Shown here: positions 41,840-49,633 of the stretch, in pieces
Position numbering within the stretch: the first letter of the stretch is position 1
Layout of the letters: each line of letters begins with the position of its first letter
Source of the DNA: CAKZSB01 sp964573105
GTDB taxonomy: Bacteria > Pseudomonadota > Gammaproteobacteria > Granulosicoccales > Granulosicoccaceae
NCBI GenBank assembly: GCA_964573105.1
Contig: CAZNIS010000001.1
Coordinates: forward strand, 248,001-312,000
DNA: 64,000 nucleotides
Direction: 5' to 3'
Made by a program: the position numbers and the translations under genes
The notes under the pieces: model-generated
Databases searched by the model: none
Seen by the model: only the letters and a program-made list of their open reading frames with translations
What the model was told of the DNA's origin: nothing

Positions 41840-42363
41840 TTGTCAAACGCATTGTTGAATTTATCTCACAACAGCTTGCTGGTTCTTGCAGGTGGCGTTT
41901 TCAGTGCGTTGACATTGCGTCACAAAATGCCTCTGGATTGAACCTCGCAGTTTGGGTATCGTGCTCACGCTCGGCAGTGACAGGCAGTATGCTGATGATC
42001 TGGTGCCAGAGTGGCTTTGCCCTAAGTACCAGATGGCTGTAATACTTGGCGGTATCGCTAGGTGTGAACACACCATTATTGCCTCAACGCGACATTGAGA
42101 CTACAACATTGCAACGTCTCTTGTAGCATCCTCGGTCAAAGGTCACCCTGTCACTGAAAGCGTCGCTAGATGCGACAACGCCTGCGCTCGATTGAAAAAG
42201 CAGCGCTGATGCATATCTTCACGAGTGTTGAGCTATGACCACTGGCGATATCAGGCAGTGGTAATCGGTAATGGAGATGTTGTAACTGCAGTTAGTGCCG
42301 CGGGAAGTGGCGAACCCCGTGAACACTGTAAAACAAGTCTCTATAGGAATTCTGGAAACTCAA
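41840..42363. other. Intergenic region of 524 bp ahead of the ProQ-TOPRIM unit
   Basis: No convincing gene on either strand: the longest minus-strand frame (41861-42076) has no ribosome site and no family resemblance. There are several short inverted repeats (for example GGTGTGAACACACC at 42059-42072), but none with a T run. The length leaves room for a regulated leader of the ProQ-like gene. Confidence 0.5.
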
Positions 42364-42882
42364 ATGAACAAGAAATGGTCACCCGGGAAGGTGAAGCAGA
42401 CAGAGAAATGGCTGCGCGAAAAGTGGCCTGCACTCTTTGCACCGGGGCCCGATCTCAAGCCGTTATCGACAGGTATTTATAAGGAAATTCTCGCCTATCG
42501 GAGCGAGAACAAAGAACTATCTGGCAGAGTGCTGCGTGAGGCTTTGAAGCGGCACACGACGAGCTTCGGCTACCTGTACGGAATGATGAAAAACACGCAT
42601 CGCGTCAACTTGAATGGCGAGGCGGTAGAGCCGATCAAGGCAGAGCACCGAGAGTGGGCGTCGAAGACGCTGCGGTTGCTGCAAAAGATTGGCAAGAAAA
42701 CTCGCAAGCCGTCCGGTAATCGGTTTGGGCCCAAAAAGCCAGGTAGCAAGCGCGTTCAAGCATTGCCTCGCAAGTCCAGTACGGGTCGAAGCCGATCTGC
42801 CCCGCTTATCAAATACAAGCCAACCAGACGACGAGTCATGATTAACCCCCCGCAGGGCGAGGTTGCTATCGGGGGCGGTTGA
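42364..42882 (+). CDS. ProQ/FinO-domain RNA chaperone
   Basis: A 172-residue protein from ATG 42364 with the FinO fold: WPALFAP, then PLSTGIYKEILAY, LREALKRHTTSFGYLYGMM, and THRVNLNGEAVEPI, which correspond to the conserved RNA-binding face of ProQ/FinO (residues about 15-115). The C-terminal 60 residues are a Lys/Arg/Pro-rich, probably disordered tail (GKKTRKPSG...KPTRRRV). ProQ proteins bind structured sRNAs and 3' UTR stems. The stop is 19 bp before the TOPRIM gene, so they are almost certainly cotranscribed. An in-frame start 23 codons upstream is less likely. Confidence 0.85.
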   Translation: MNKKWSPGKVKQTEKWLREKWPALFAPGPDLKPLSTGIYKEILAYRSENKELSGRVLREALKRHTTSFGYLYGMMKNTHRVNLNGEAVEPIKAEHREWASKTLRLLQKIGKKTRKPSGNRFGPKKPGSKRVQALPRKSSTGRSRSAPLIKYKPTRRRVMINPPQGEVAIGGG

Positions 42883-42901
42883 CACTACCCGGGTCGACAA
42901 C

Positions 42902-43378
42902 ATGTCAGCCTTCGAAGTGTTTATCGTCGAGGGCGTAAGCGCGTTGAACGCAGTTGAGCGGGTGTGTAATCGTCGCCATCAACGCGTTGTCTCAACCCAG
43001 GGCAAGTTGCTTGCAGTCAATAAGAAAAGCGACGCCACCATTGCACGCAACGAGCGGGTGCAACGATTGTTGAACTACCTGAGCGCGCCTGACTCCGACG
43101 CGTGCCGGTTTTCCAGAATCATTATTCTTTGCGACCCGGACATCGACGGCAGACACGCTAGTGTCTTGTTGATCAACTTGCTACGACGTGTAAGGCCTGA
43201 GTGGTTTGAATGCAAACTGGTGTTTTTGGCTGCAGTGCCCGCGAACGAAGGCTCCACCAGCGGTGATGGTCGTCATCAATGCGGTTACCCCAAAAGTATA
43301 GCGAGCATCGATAGTGAATTACTCCATCGACACTGCATCGCCCCCGAAAGCAGGCGTTTGATATCGCTGTTGCCGTAA
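42902..43378 (+). CDS. Miniature stand-alone GyrB/ParE-type TOPRIM protein
   Basis: A 158-residue protein consisting of the type IIA topoisomerase TOPRIM domain. FIVEGVSALNAV matches gyrase FLVEGDSAGG with catalytic Glu10 kept and the next acidic residue lost (EGD to EGV). QGKLLAVNKK (33-42) matches PLKGKILNVEKA. IIILCDPDIDGRH (73-85) keeps the metal triad Asp78, Asp80, Asp82. The last segment CIAPESRRLI (145-154) matches the GyrB TTMDPESRRML motif. There is no ATPase, transducer, or breakage-reunion partner. The 66 residues between triad and PESRR are shorter than in full GyrB. Start could also be TTG 42863. It lies 19 bp after the ProQ-like gene. Confidence 0.75.
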   Translation: MSAFEVFIVEGVSALNAVERVCNRRHQRVVSTQGKLLAVNKKSDATIARNERVQRLLNYLSAPDSDACRFSRIIILCDPDIDGRHASVLLINLLRRVRPEWFECKLVFLAAVPANEGSTSGDGRHQCGYPKSIASIDSELLHRHCIAPESRRLISLLP

Positions 43379-43424
43379 TTTGCCTGCTGTGCGCGCGCTG
43401 GCGGCTAACAGCGCCGTGAGGCGA

Positions 43425-44066
43425 CTATCGATAGGCTGCGACAATAGCAGTGAAATCCTCAGCCAGTTTTTCTGCGCTTTGTGGTGGCGTGAAAATAGCG
43501 TGTACGGCCGCATCCGGGTTTATCAGAACAATCGAACTTGAATGATCGACCAGGTATTCGCCCGATGATCGGTCATCTGGCAGGCTGTAAATCGCTCTGG
43601 TTTGATCTGCAAAGTTTTGCAGATTTTCAGGTGTACCCGTCGCACCTTTGAAATCCGGGTTGAAGTAGGCGACATACTCAGCCAGTCTCTCCGGTGTGTC
43701 TCTCTCTGGATCAACCGAGACCAGCATCATCTGCGGCGTCTGTCCGTCCGACTCATCGATCAGCGCCTGTGTCTGATTCATGGTCGACAGCGATATCGGG
43801 CACGCGTCAGGGCAATAAGTGTAGCCAACATAAACGAAGGTCCAGTTGTCCCTGAAGTCTTCTACTGTGATCGTTTCATTGTTCTGACCGATAAGCTCAA
43901 CATCGGCGAGTGGCTCCGGCTCTGGAAAGGCGAAACCACTGATCTCTAACTTCGTTGAGCGCTGTGTCCGATCGGTATACAGGCCCAGCGCCAGGCCGGC
44001 AAATATTGCAAGACAACAGCCAATTGGCAACAGTATCTTCTTGTTCATGGCATTCATGGCATTCAT
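43425..44066 (-). CDS. SCO1/SenC/PrrC-family copper chaperone
   Basis: A 213-residue membrane-anchored thioredoxin-fold protein. The copper and redox motif is TYCPDACP with Cys85 and Cys89; the third ligand is His in YLVDHSSSIVLI near residue 174. One helix (11-30) anchors it to the periplasmic face. SCO proteins deliver Cu to the CuA site of cytochrome c oxidase or act in redox control. The N-terminus is encoded by ATGAATGCC repeated twice then ATGAAC, so there are three possible starts at residues 1, 4 and 7. It follows the MFS gene by 4 bp. Confidence 0.92.
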   Translation of the reverse strand: MNAMNAMNKKILLPIGCCLAIFAGLALGLYTDRTQRSTKLEISGFAFPEPEPLADVELIGQNNETITVEDFRDNWTFVYVGYTYCPDACPISLSTMNQTQALIDESDGQTPQMMLVSVDPERDTPERLAEYVAYFNPDFKGATGTPENLQNFADQTRAIYSLPDDRSSGEYLVDHSSSIVLINPDAAVHAIFTPPQSAEKLAEDFTAIVAAYR

Positions 44067-44070
44067 GGTT

Positions 44071-45282
44071 TTATAGTGATCGTGAGTGACCGGAAGTATT
44101 GTCGTATCCAGTCTTCTGATGGGCCTTAAGCCAGAATATTGCAGCGATAATGACCACTATCAATGGTATGACAGCGAGATTGATGGTCGAAAATCCGAAC
44201 AGGTGATGGAGCGTGCCAGAACTTAAAGCCGTAATCGACACGGTAGAAAAGACGATAAAGTCGTTGGCAGCCTGCGTTTTTGATCGCTCTTCCGGCTCGT
44301 AACACTCAGTCAGCAGTGTCGTGCCACCAACGAATAGAAAATTCCAGCCGATACCCAGCAATATCAGCGCAACCCAAAAGTGCCATACGCTGTCGCCAGA
44401 CAAATTAATGGCGATACAAAAAGCGTTCAGCAATGCGCCGACCAACAGAATATTTGATACGCCGAATCGATCGATCAGTCGACCCGTGACAAATGATGGG
44501 GCAAACATTGCCACGACATGCCATTGAATGACAAACGCGGTATCACTCAACGGCATGGCGCGCGTGTGCATGGCAAGTGGTGTGGCAGTCATCACCAGGT
44601 TCATGATGCCGTAGCCGAGCATGGCACAGATTACTGCGACCAAAAACACTGGCTGGCATACGATTGTGCCGATTGAGCGGCCCGTTCGTCCTGACTGGCT
44701 TACTTTCGAAGGGGCGGGCAGCTTCATGAAACTGACGGTCAAAAGGGAAAGGAGATAGACGAATATTGCTATAAGAAATGCGCCTGCAAACACCGAAATG
44801 CCAATCAGGTTCTGGCTCCATGTAGCCAGATTGGGTCCAAGAAATGCGGCGAGTACACCGCCGGCCATGACCCAGCTGATCGCTACGTTCTTTTTCGCTG
44901 GCTCGACAATCTCCGGGGCGGTAAATCGGTAATAGTTGCCAAACGCGTTGAAAGATCCGAAGCATATTGTTCCCAGGCAAAATATGGCAAACGAGTGAGT
45001 CTCCAGCGCGATCAAAGACAGCACCGCGCCAGTGATGCCGATTATCGCCGCGATGACAAAACCGGCTTTCCTGCCCCAACGCCCCATTGCCAGTGATGCA
45101 GGGACAGTCGTCGCCATCACTGCGATAAATTGCAACGCGAGCGGCAGGGTAGCCAGAGCCTTGTTTTCCGCCAGCTCCAGACCAATGAGTGCAGAAATGG
45201 TGATCAGCATGGAAGTGCAGATGAACATGTACGCCTGACACAGGGCGAGCAGGTATAGGGTATAGGGCAAAACGGGCTCCAT
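44071..45282 (-). CDS. MFS transporter (possibly copper-related)
   Basis: A 403-residue inner-membrane protein with 12 predicted helices. MFS-like MGRWGRKAGFVIAAIIG between TM2 and TM3, FVTGRLIDRFGVSNILLVGA between TM8 and TM9. Substrate is unknown. The SCO1-like gene starts only 4 bp downstream, so they form an operon; in other bacteria MFS proteins such as CcoA import copper for cytochrome oxidase, and the pairing with SCO1 makes that an attractive, unproven idea here. Confidence 0.82.
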   Translation of the reverse strand: MEPVLPYTLYLLALCQAYMFICTSMLITISALIGLELAENKALATLPLALQFIAVMATTVPASLAMGRWGRKAGFVIAAIIGITGAVLSLIALETHSFAIFCLGTICFGSFNAFGNYYRFTAPEIVEPAKKNVAISWVMAGGVLAAFLGPNLATWSQNLIGISVFAGAFLIAIFVYLLSLLTVSFMKLPAPSKVSQSGRTGRSIGTIVCQPVFLVAVICAMLGYGIMNLVMTATPLAMHTRAMPLSDTAFVIQWHVVAMFAPSFVTGRLIDRFGVSNILLVGALLNAFCIAINLSGDSVWHFWVALILLGIGWNFLFVGGTTLLTECYEPEERSKTQAANDFIVFSTVSITALSSGTLHHLFGFSTINLAVIPLIVVIIAAIFWLKAHQKTGYDNTSGHSRSL

Positions 45283-45671
45283 TCATCGCAATCTGTTTGA
45301 TGCCCGCCATGCGATACGCCATTGGTTGCACAACGAACGACGACTGCAAAGGGCTGCAATCGACAAGTGAAGATGCCAACTGGGGTCTTGGCGAAGGCTA
45401 GTCAGTTACCAGGCCTGCGACAGGGTCAGCGGCAGTGGTGATGGTACCGCAGATGGAGTGGCGCTTAGCCGTTGATAGCAGGTGTGACAGAGGGGGTTAC
45501 TTTCGTGGGGGGCGGGCAAATGCTAGGGCCGGGGCCCGCGGGGGGGGGCCCCGCCCACGCCGCCTTCCGTCCGGCGCAGGCGAGGCGGTGTTCANNNNNN
45601 NNNNGGGGGTTACTTTCGCCGGCCCATCAAATTCCTTCGGCCGGTACCGCGATCGTGGTGTGGAACGAAGT
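45283..45671. other. Intergenic region of 389 bp containing the scaffold gap
   Basis: No gene visible. Ten N at 45595-45604 join two contigs. GC-homopolymer runs (45532-45552) and a duplicated 14-mer on both sides make this stretch unreliable, so regulatory sites should not be read from it. Confidence 0.8.
45492..45618. repeat. 14-bp duplication flanking the assembly gap
   Basis: GGGGGTTACTTTCG occurs at 45492-45505 and again at 45605-45618, directly after the N run. This suggests overlapping contig ends that failed to merge, or a repeat that broke the assembly. Confidence 0.7.
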
Positions 45672-46130
45672 CTAGTTGCTCCAGAGTGAAGCGTTGTGTA
45701 CCTCTGTCACAGAGCAAAAGTCGTCGGTCTCGACGGAGGTGAATCGTATGATCATGCTCTCGTCGCCATACCAGTACTCATTGATAACCAGTGGAATTCT
45801 TTCCCCTTGCTGCGGAAAGTCGCGCATTTCATCTGGTTCGCCATAGAGGCCGCGCTGTATCGCAAAGTCTGCCTCGCAGGGATGGTTGTACTCGTGCGTG
45901 TCTGAGACGAAGTCGCCGTCGCTGTCCAGGTCCAGGTAGTTCGGCAAGCCATCGTTGTCAGGGTCGTCAGTGCCTTCGACCTTGTCTGACACGCCATCGC
46001 CATCAGTATCTACCTGGTCGGAGATATCGTTTTGTGTTGGCTCAGAATCAAGACCCTGGCCGCCAGACCCGCCGCAGCCGGATATCGCCAGTGCGCATAC
46101 GATTGGCAAGGCGCCAGCAAATTTAATCAT
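45672..46130 (-). CDS. Lipoprotein with calcium-type Asp-rich repeats (thrombospondin 3-like)
   Basis: A 152-residue predicted lipoprotein: signal with lipobox ISGC and Cys19. Residues about 40-80 form consecutive DxDxDG repeats (VDTDGDGVSDKVEG, DNDGLPNYLDLDSDGD), the pattern of thrombospondin type 3 calcium-binding repeats. The C-terminal 70 residues (with YWYGDESMIIRFTSVETDD) have two Cys and no family I recognise. It ends 67 bp from the N gap, and the frame is intact. Outer-membrane surface function is inferred only. Confidence 0.65.
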   Translation of the reverse strand: MIKFAGALPIVCALAISGCGGSGGQGLDSEPTQNDISDQVDTDGDGVSDKVEGTDDPDNDGLPNYLDLDSDGDFVSDTHEYNHPCEADFAIQRGLYGEPDEMRDFPQQGERIPLVINEYWYGDESMIIRFTSVETDDFCSVTEVHNASLWSN

Positions 46131-46283
46131 GGTGCTATTCTCCGAATACTCAGTGTATCGACCTGCTTCAACAGGTTTGATTGAATCAACGGGCGCTTGC
46201 CCGCCAGGGGTCGCCGTTGCGTGCCCGCATACAATTACTATCGGACTGCAGTTGCTATTACTGATGGGGATTTGACAATCGTT

Positions 46284-47129
46284 ATGAATGGTTTGCCGTT
46301 GTGGATCGCGATATTTGTAACAGGTCTCGTGATTGGCGTGCTGTACCCCGCTCCGGAGTCGTCAGGACCGGTGGCGGCGACGCGCGATACCGATCGACAG
46401 GTGTTCGACAAAGATGCGATAGCTGTGGGATATACTGAGGCTTTTCAGGCTGTTGGTGATTCAGGTGACAACCTCGAGCGCACTATCGAAGCGCTGACGT
46501 CCCGTCTGAAAACCCTGGAAAGTCGGGTGGCGTTTCTCGAGGAGGCAGCCGGTGATACGCGTGGCGATGATCCAGCAGAGCCGCTTGATGCACCAGACGT
46601 TCGCCCGGCGGCCGTGCAGTCCCCGAGTGCTCAGTCAAACGCGCTTGCCGCTGCCGGATTCGAGCAGTCTCGTGTAGACGAAATACTGAGATTGCACAGT
46701 CAACATCAGCTTGAGCGATTGGAGATACAGGATCTTGCCACCAGAGAGGGGTGGCGTGACACACCGGAGTTTCGACAAGCCTTGCGTGCGGTTGGTGATA
46801 GGACCTCTGGCGTACGAGCGGAATTGAGCGATGTTGAATACGATCGGTATCTCTTTGCGCTCGGTCTGAGCAATCGCGTCGAGTTGCAAACCATCATCCC
46901 GGAGGGCGAAGCTGAACTGGCCGGCATGCTGCCCGGCGACGTCATCAGCGCCTATGCCGGTGAACGAGTGTTCCGAGTACGAGAGTTACAGGCCGCAACA
47001 TCGGCCGGTGAGCGCGGAGAGTTGGTGCCAGTGCAGATAGTGCGCGATGGAGAGGCTTTGGAGCTTTACGTGCCCCGGGGACCGCTGGGCGTGACAATCA
47101 CCGGTGAAGTAGTCAGACCGGCAGAATAA
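46284..47129 (+). CDS. Membrane-anchored PDZ-domain protein
   Basis: A 281-residue protein from ATG 46284 with one N-terminal membrane helix (residues 5-21), a coiled-coil segment (ERTIEALTSRLKTLESRVAFLEEA), a Pro/Ala-rich linker, a middle helical region, and a C-terminal PDZ domain whose GLSNRVELQTIIPEGEAEL and LPGDVISAYAGERVFRVREL are the carboxylate loop and helix. No protease triad is present. It resembles scaffold proteins such as the GspC PDZ part, but carries no HR domain. The topology is periplasmic if the anchor is N-in. Confidence 0.75.
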   Translation: MNGLPLWIAIFVTGLVIGVLYPAPESSGPVAATRDTDRQVFDKDAIAVGYTEAFQAVGDSGDNLERTIEALTSRLKTLESRVAFLEEAAGDTRGDDPAEPLDAPDVRPAAVQSPSAQSNALAAAGFEQSRVDEILRLHSQHQLERLEIQDLATREGWRDTPEFRQALRAVGDRTSGVRAELSDVEYDRYLFALGLSNRVELQTIIPEGEAELAGMLPGDVISAYAGERVFRVRELQAATSAGERGELVPVQIVRDGEALELYVPRGPLGVTITGEVVRPAE

Positions 47130-47133
47130 AAAA

Positions 47134-47159
47134 CGCCCGGATCCGTCAGGCTCCGGGCG
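47134..47159 (-). terminator. Intrinsic terminator of the small secreted protein gene
   Basis: Stem CGCCCGGA (47134-47141) and TCCGGGCG (47152-47159), 10-base loop. On the minus strand the stem is followed by TTTTTTATT, a full T run. It ends the small gene at 47182-47388; on the plus strand it follows the PDZ gene by four bases but lacks a T run there. Confidence 0.88.
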
Positions 47160-47181
47160 CACTCGGTGGTATCTGCGGTGA

Positions 47182-47388
47182 CTAGTTGGTCGCCGTTTCC
47201 TGCTTTTCCTTCTTGAGTTCAACCAGCAGGTTTGAATCAACCTGGCGATCATGCTCAACAAGCGACTGCTCGCCTTGTTCGGGCTGCAGATAGGTCAGCT
47301 CCTTTTTGCCATCCATATAGGGACAAGCAGAAGCAACACCAGCTACGAACAGCATGCCGCCGCAGACAACAGTGAGTGTAGATTTCAC
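47182..47388 (-). CDS. Small secreted or lipid-anchored protein (68 residues)
   Basis: A 68-residue protein beginning at GTG 47388 behind an excellent ribosome site (AAGGAGGTGATC directly upstream). Signal peptide MKSTLTVVCGGMLFVAGVASA is followed by Cys in ACPYMDG, either the lipidated +1 residue of a weak lipobox or the first residue after an Ala-x-Ala cleavage. The mature part is highly charged and Gln/Glu/Lys-rich. No family recognised. A terminator lies 23 bp after its stop, so it is its own transcription unit. Confidence 0.7.
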   Translation of the reverse strand: MKSTLTVVCGGMLFVAGVASACPYMDGKKELTYLQPEQGEQSLVEHDRQVDSNLLVELKKEKQETATN

Positions 47389-47540
47389 GATCACCTCCTT
47401 TACTTTGCCAAGGGGACCACAGTTCTGGCACATTTGGGGCCGGTTTGCAATGAATAGCGCTCACTGATTTCATTGCTGTTCTGATGCTAAGCGCTCAATA
47501 ATCAATATTTTATTTTTAATAACAAAAGGTTAGCCTGCGT

Positions 47541-48797
47541 TCAGGGGTTTTCAGCCTGATCGGCTTGCTCATCCTCTACAGCCTCTATTGCGATTTCCAC
47601 CGCGACCTGGGTGGTGCGATTCGAAATCGGCAGGTACGGTGCCATTTCATCGACTGTCGTGCTCGCCCGTTGCGTCATTCGGTAGATACCGTAGCCGCCG
47701 ATCAGCGCCATCAGCAAGCCGATGTAGCCAAAGAATGCAGACGGGCCGTAGATTGTCATCAGGTAGCCGACCACGATCGGCCCGCCCATCGCCCCGACAC
47801 CGTTGATAAACAACATGCCGCCCGAAGCTGATGCCATCTGGTCGGTATCCAGAAAGTCATTGGTGTAGGCGATCAGCAGCGAGTACATCGGATTCGTTGT
47901 GCCGCCGATGAAAAAACCTGCCAGGGTGAGCCAGACCAGAGAGTCACCAATCGACAGTGAACCGACTGACACTACAGCGCACATCGCGGCTGTGGCGACA
48001 ATCAGCAAACGTCTGTCTATGCGATCTGACAACCAGCCGATCGGATACTGCACCAACAGCCCCCCGACATATATCGATGTAACGAAATAAGAAATTTCTG
48101 CGAAGCTCAGGCCGCGCTGGGTAGCAAATACCGAGGCCATGCCGAATAGCGATGCGAATACACCCCCGAGCAGAAACATGCCGACACAACCGAGCGGTGA
48201 TGCGGTGATCAGTTCGCGAAGGCTCATCGGTTTGGCCGTCGCATAAATGGGCGCCGGGCTCGAGGAGAGCAAAATCGGCGCGAACGATATAGATACCAGC
48301 ACGGTAATTAGCACAAAAAGTTCGAAGCCAGCCGGATCTGCAATATTGAGCAGGAGCTGGCCGACGACAATGCCGGACATTTGCACCATCAGATACATCG
48401 ACAGCGCCTGTCCGCGCGTGTCGTTGCTTGAGCGATCATTGAGCCAGCTCTCTGCCACGACATAGATCCCGGAAAAGCAGAAGCCGATGACCAGTCTCAG
48501 AACAATCCAGAACCACGGACTCACCCAGATTGGGAATAGAATGAACGCTGCTGAAACCAGAGATCCCAGTGCGGCAAAAACACGCACGTGACCAACCCGT
48601 TGGACGAGAATTGGCGCGAGTCGGGACCCACCCAGAAAACCCACAAAATACGCAGACATAACGAAACCCATCATCTGCGTTTCCATCTGCTCGATAGATC
48701 CGCGCACGCCCAGCAGCGTGCCCTGCAGGCCATTGCCCAGCGTCAGCAGAAGCATGCCGAGCATCAGAGGCCAGGTATTTTTTAGAACGATCAGCAT
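47541..48797 (-). CDS. MFS transporter (YcaD-like)
   Basis: A 418-residue inner-membrane protein with 12 helices. Motif A is replaced by SRLAPILVQRVGHVRVFAALG, and the conserved YVVAESWLNDRSSNDTRGQALSMY between TM4 and TM5 is typical of the YcaD/MFS subgroup of small-molecule exporters. The cytoplasmic C-terminal tail is acidic (AVEDEQADQAENP). Substrate unknown. A long AT-rich spacer separates it from the small secreted protein gene downstream. Confidence 0.85.
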   Translation of the reverse strand: MLIVLKNTWPLMLGMLLLTLGNGLQGTLLGVRGSIEQMETQMMGFVMSAYFVGFLGGSRLAPILVQRVGHVRVFAALGSLVSAAFILFPIWVSPWFWIVLRLVIGFCFSGIYVVAESWLNDRSSNDTRGQALSMYLMVQMSGIVVGQLLLNIADPAGFELFVLITVLVSISFAPILLSSSPAPIYATAKPMSLRELITASPLGCVGMFLLGGVFASLFGMASVFATQRGLSFAEISYFVTSIYVGGLLVQYPIGWLSDRIDRRLLIVATAAMCAVVSVGSLSIGDSLVWLTLAGFFIGGTTNPMYSLLIAYTNDFLDTDQMASASGGMLFINGVGAMGGPIVVGYLMTIYGPSAFFGYIGLLMALIGGYGIYRMTQRASTTVDEMAPYLPISNRTTQVAVEIAIEAVEDEQADQAENP

Positions 48798-49364
48798 GGC
48801 TGTATCTTGCGTCGGGATCTTACGTCTGGGGCGAGAAGGGGTCGAAGCCGATTATCGGAATTATGGCAGCGAAACTTCCTAATGTATGCATTAAGCAGCC
48901 AGTCTATTCGCAATGGAAATACGTTTGAAATGCACATTGCTGCAATGCGCTTTTGGGTACTATGGCGCGGGCAATAAAGTGGTGACCGTGAAAGATACCT
49001 AAGTAGTCAGAGTCTACTCTAGCAGTTGACCAACGGTCGGTAACATTGCGAAGTATGCTTAGTCAAAATTCCCTTTAACCCTAGTGGTCACATCCCTGAC
49101 GCCATGACATCGCCATTGGTTATCGATGCGCATTAATGATGTGATTCAGGACCTCGGGGCAATTTCACGGGTATTGAAATTACTTGTGTAGAATACAGAT
49201 TGTCCCGACCACCGATGCCGCGATATCCCAGTGCAGTGGGTGGAGTGACTTTGGTTAAATTCAGTATACCGTCACGTCTGGCCAGCACGCGGCCAGGGTT
49301 AAAGATCGTGACTGGTATTGCCGTCAAACAGGCAAGGATTGCGAATTGTGAAAGAGGTTCAAAT
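48798..49364. other. Intergenic region of 567 bp, probably with a long cold-shock leader
   Basis: No gene visible on either strand. It contains the promoter of the MFS gene (minus) and of the cold-shock gene (plus). The T/A-rich last part before 49365 could be a long 5' untranslated leader, which in CspA genes forms a temperature-sensing structure; I cannot fold it here. Confidence 0.45.
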
Positions 49365-49619
49365 ATGAGGAGCAAGAATCAGGGAACCGTGAAATGGTTC
49401 AATACGGAAAGGGGGTACGGTTTCATCCTCAGTCCAGAAGGTGAAGATGTATTTGTCCACTATCGGTCTATCGCCGGAGAGGGCTTTAAAAATTTGCAGG
49501 AAGGCCAGTTGGTCAGCTATCTGCAGGTCCGCAGTGAGAAGGGCTGGGCTGCGGCCGAAGTGGAGCCAATCACCCCAGAGGCTCCGAGTGCTGCAGAGCC
49601 AGATGCCGAATACGAGTAA
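49365..49619 (+). CDS. Cold-shock domain (CspA-family) protein
   Basis: An 84-residue nucleic-acid chaperone. The OB fold shows GTVKWFNTERGYGFILSP (RNP1 in RGYGFI) and DVFVHYRSI (RNP2). The C-terminal 20 residues are an acidic Pro/Glu-rich tail (PEAPSAAEPDAEYE) not present in E. coli CspA. The usual DVFVHFSAI motif has Tyr and Arg in place of Phe and Ser. The start at 49365 follows a GAGG; earlier in-frame starts would add an unrelated basic segment. Confidence 0.9.
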   Translation: MRSKNQGTVKWFNTERGYGFILSPEGEDVFVHYRSIAGEGFKNLQEGQLVSYLQVRSEKGWAAAEVEPITPEAPSAAEPDAEYE

Positions 49620-49633
49620 CGGAGTCTCTCGCG

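Noticed and set aside
41861..42076. 71-residue minus-strand frame, considered as a transposase remnant
   Set aside because: No transposase motif, no inverted repeats at its ends and no ribosome site.
42902..43378. Reading the TOPRIM gene as a decayed gyrB or parE fragment
   Set aside because: The frame is intact, the four acidic residues and distal PESRR motif are kept, and it sits in an apparent operon; decay would not preserve these selectively. It cannot be fully excluded without homologues.
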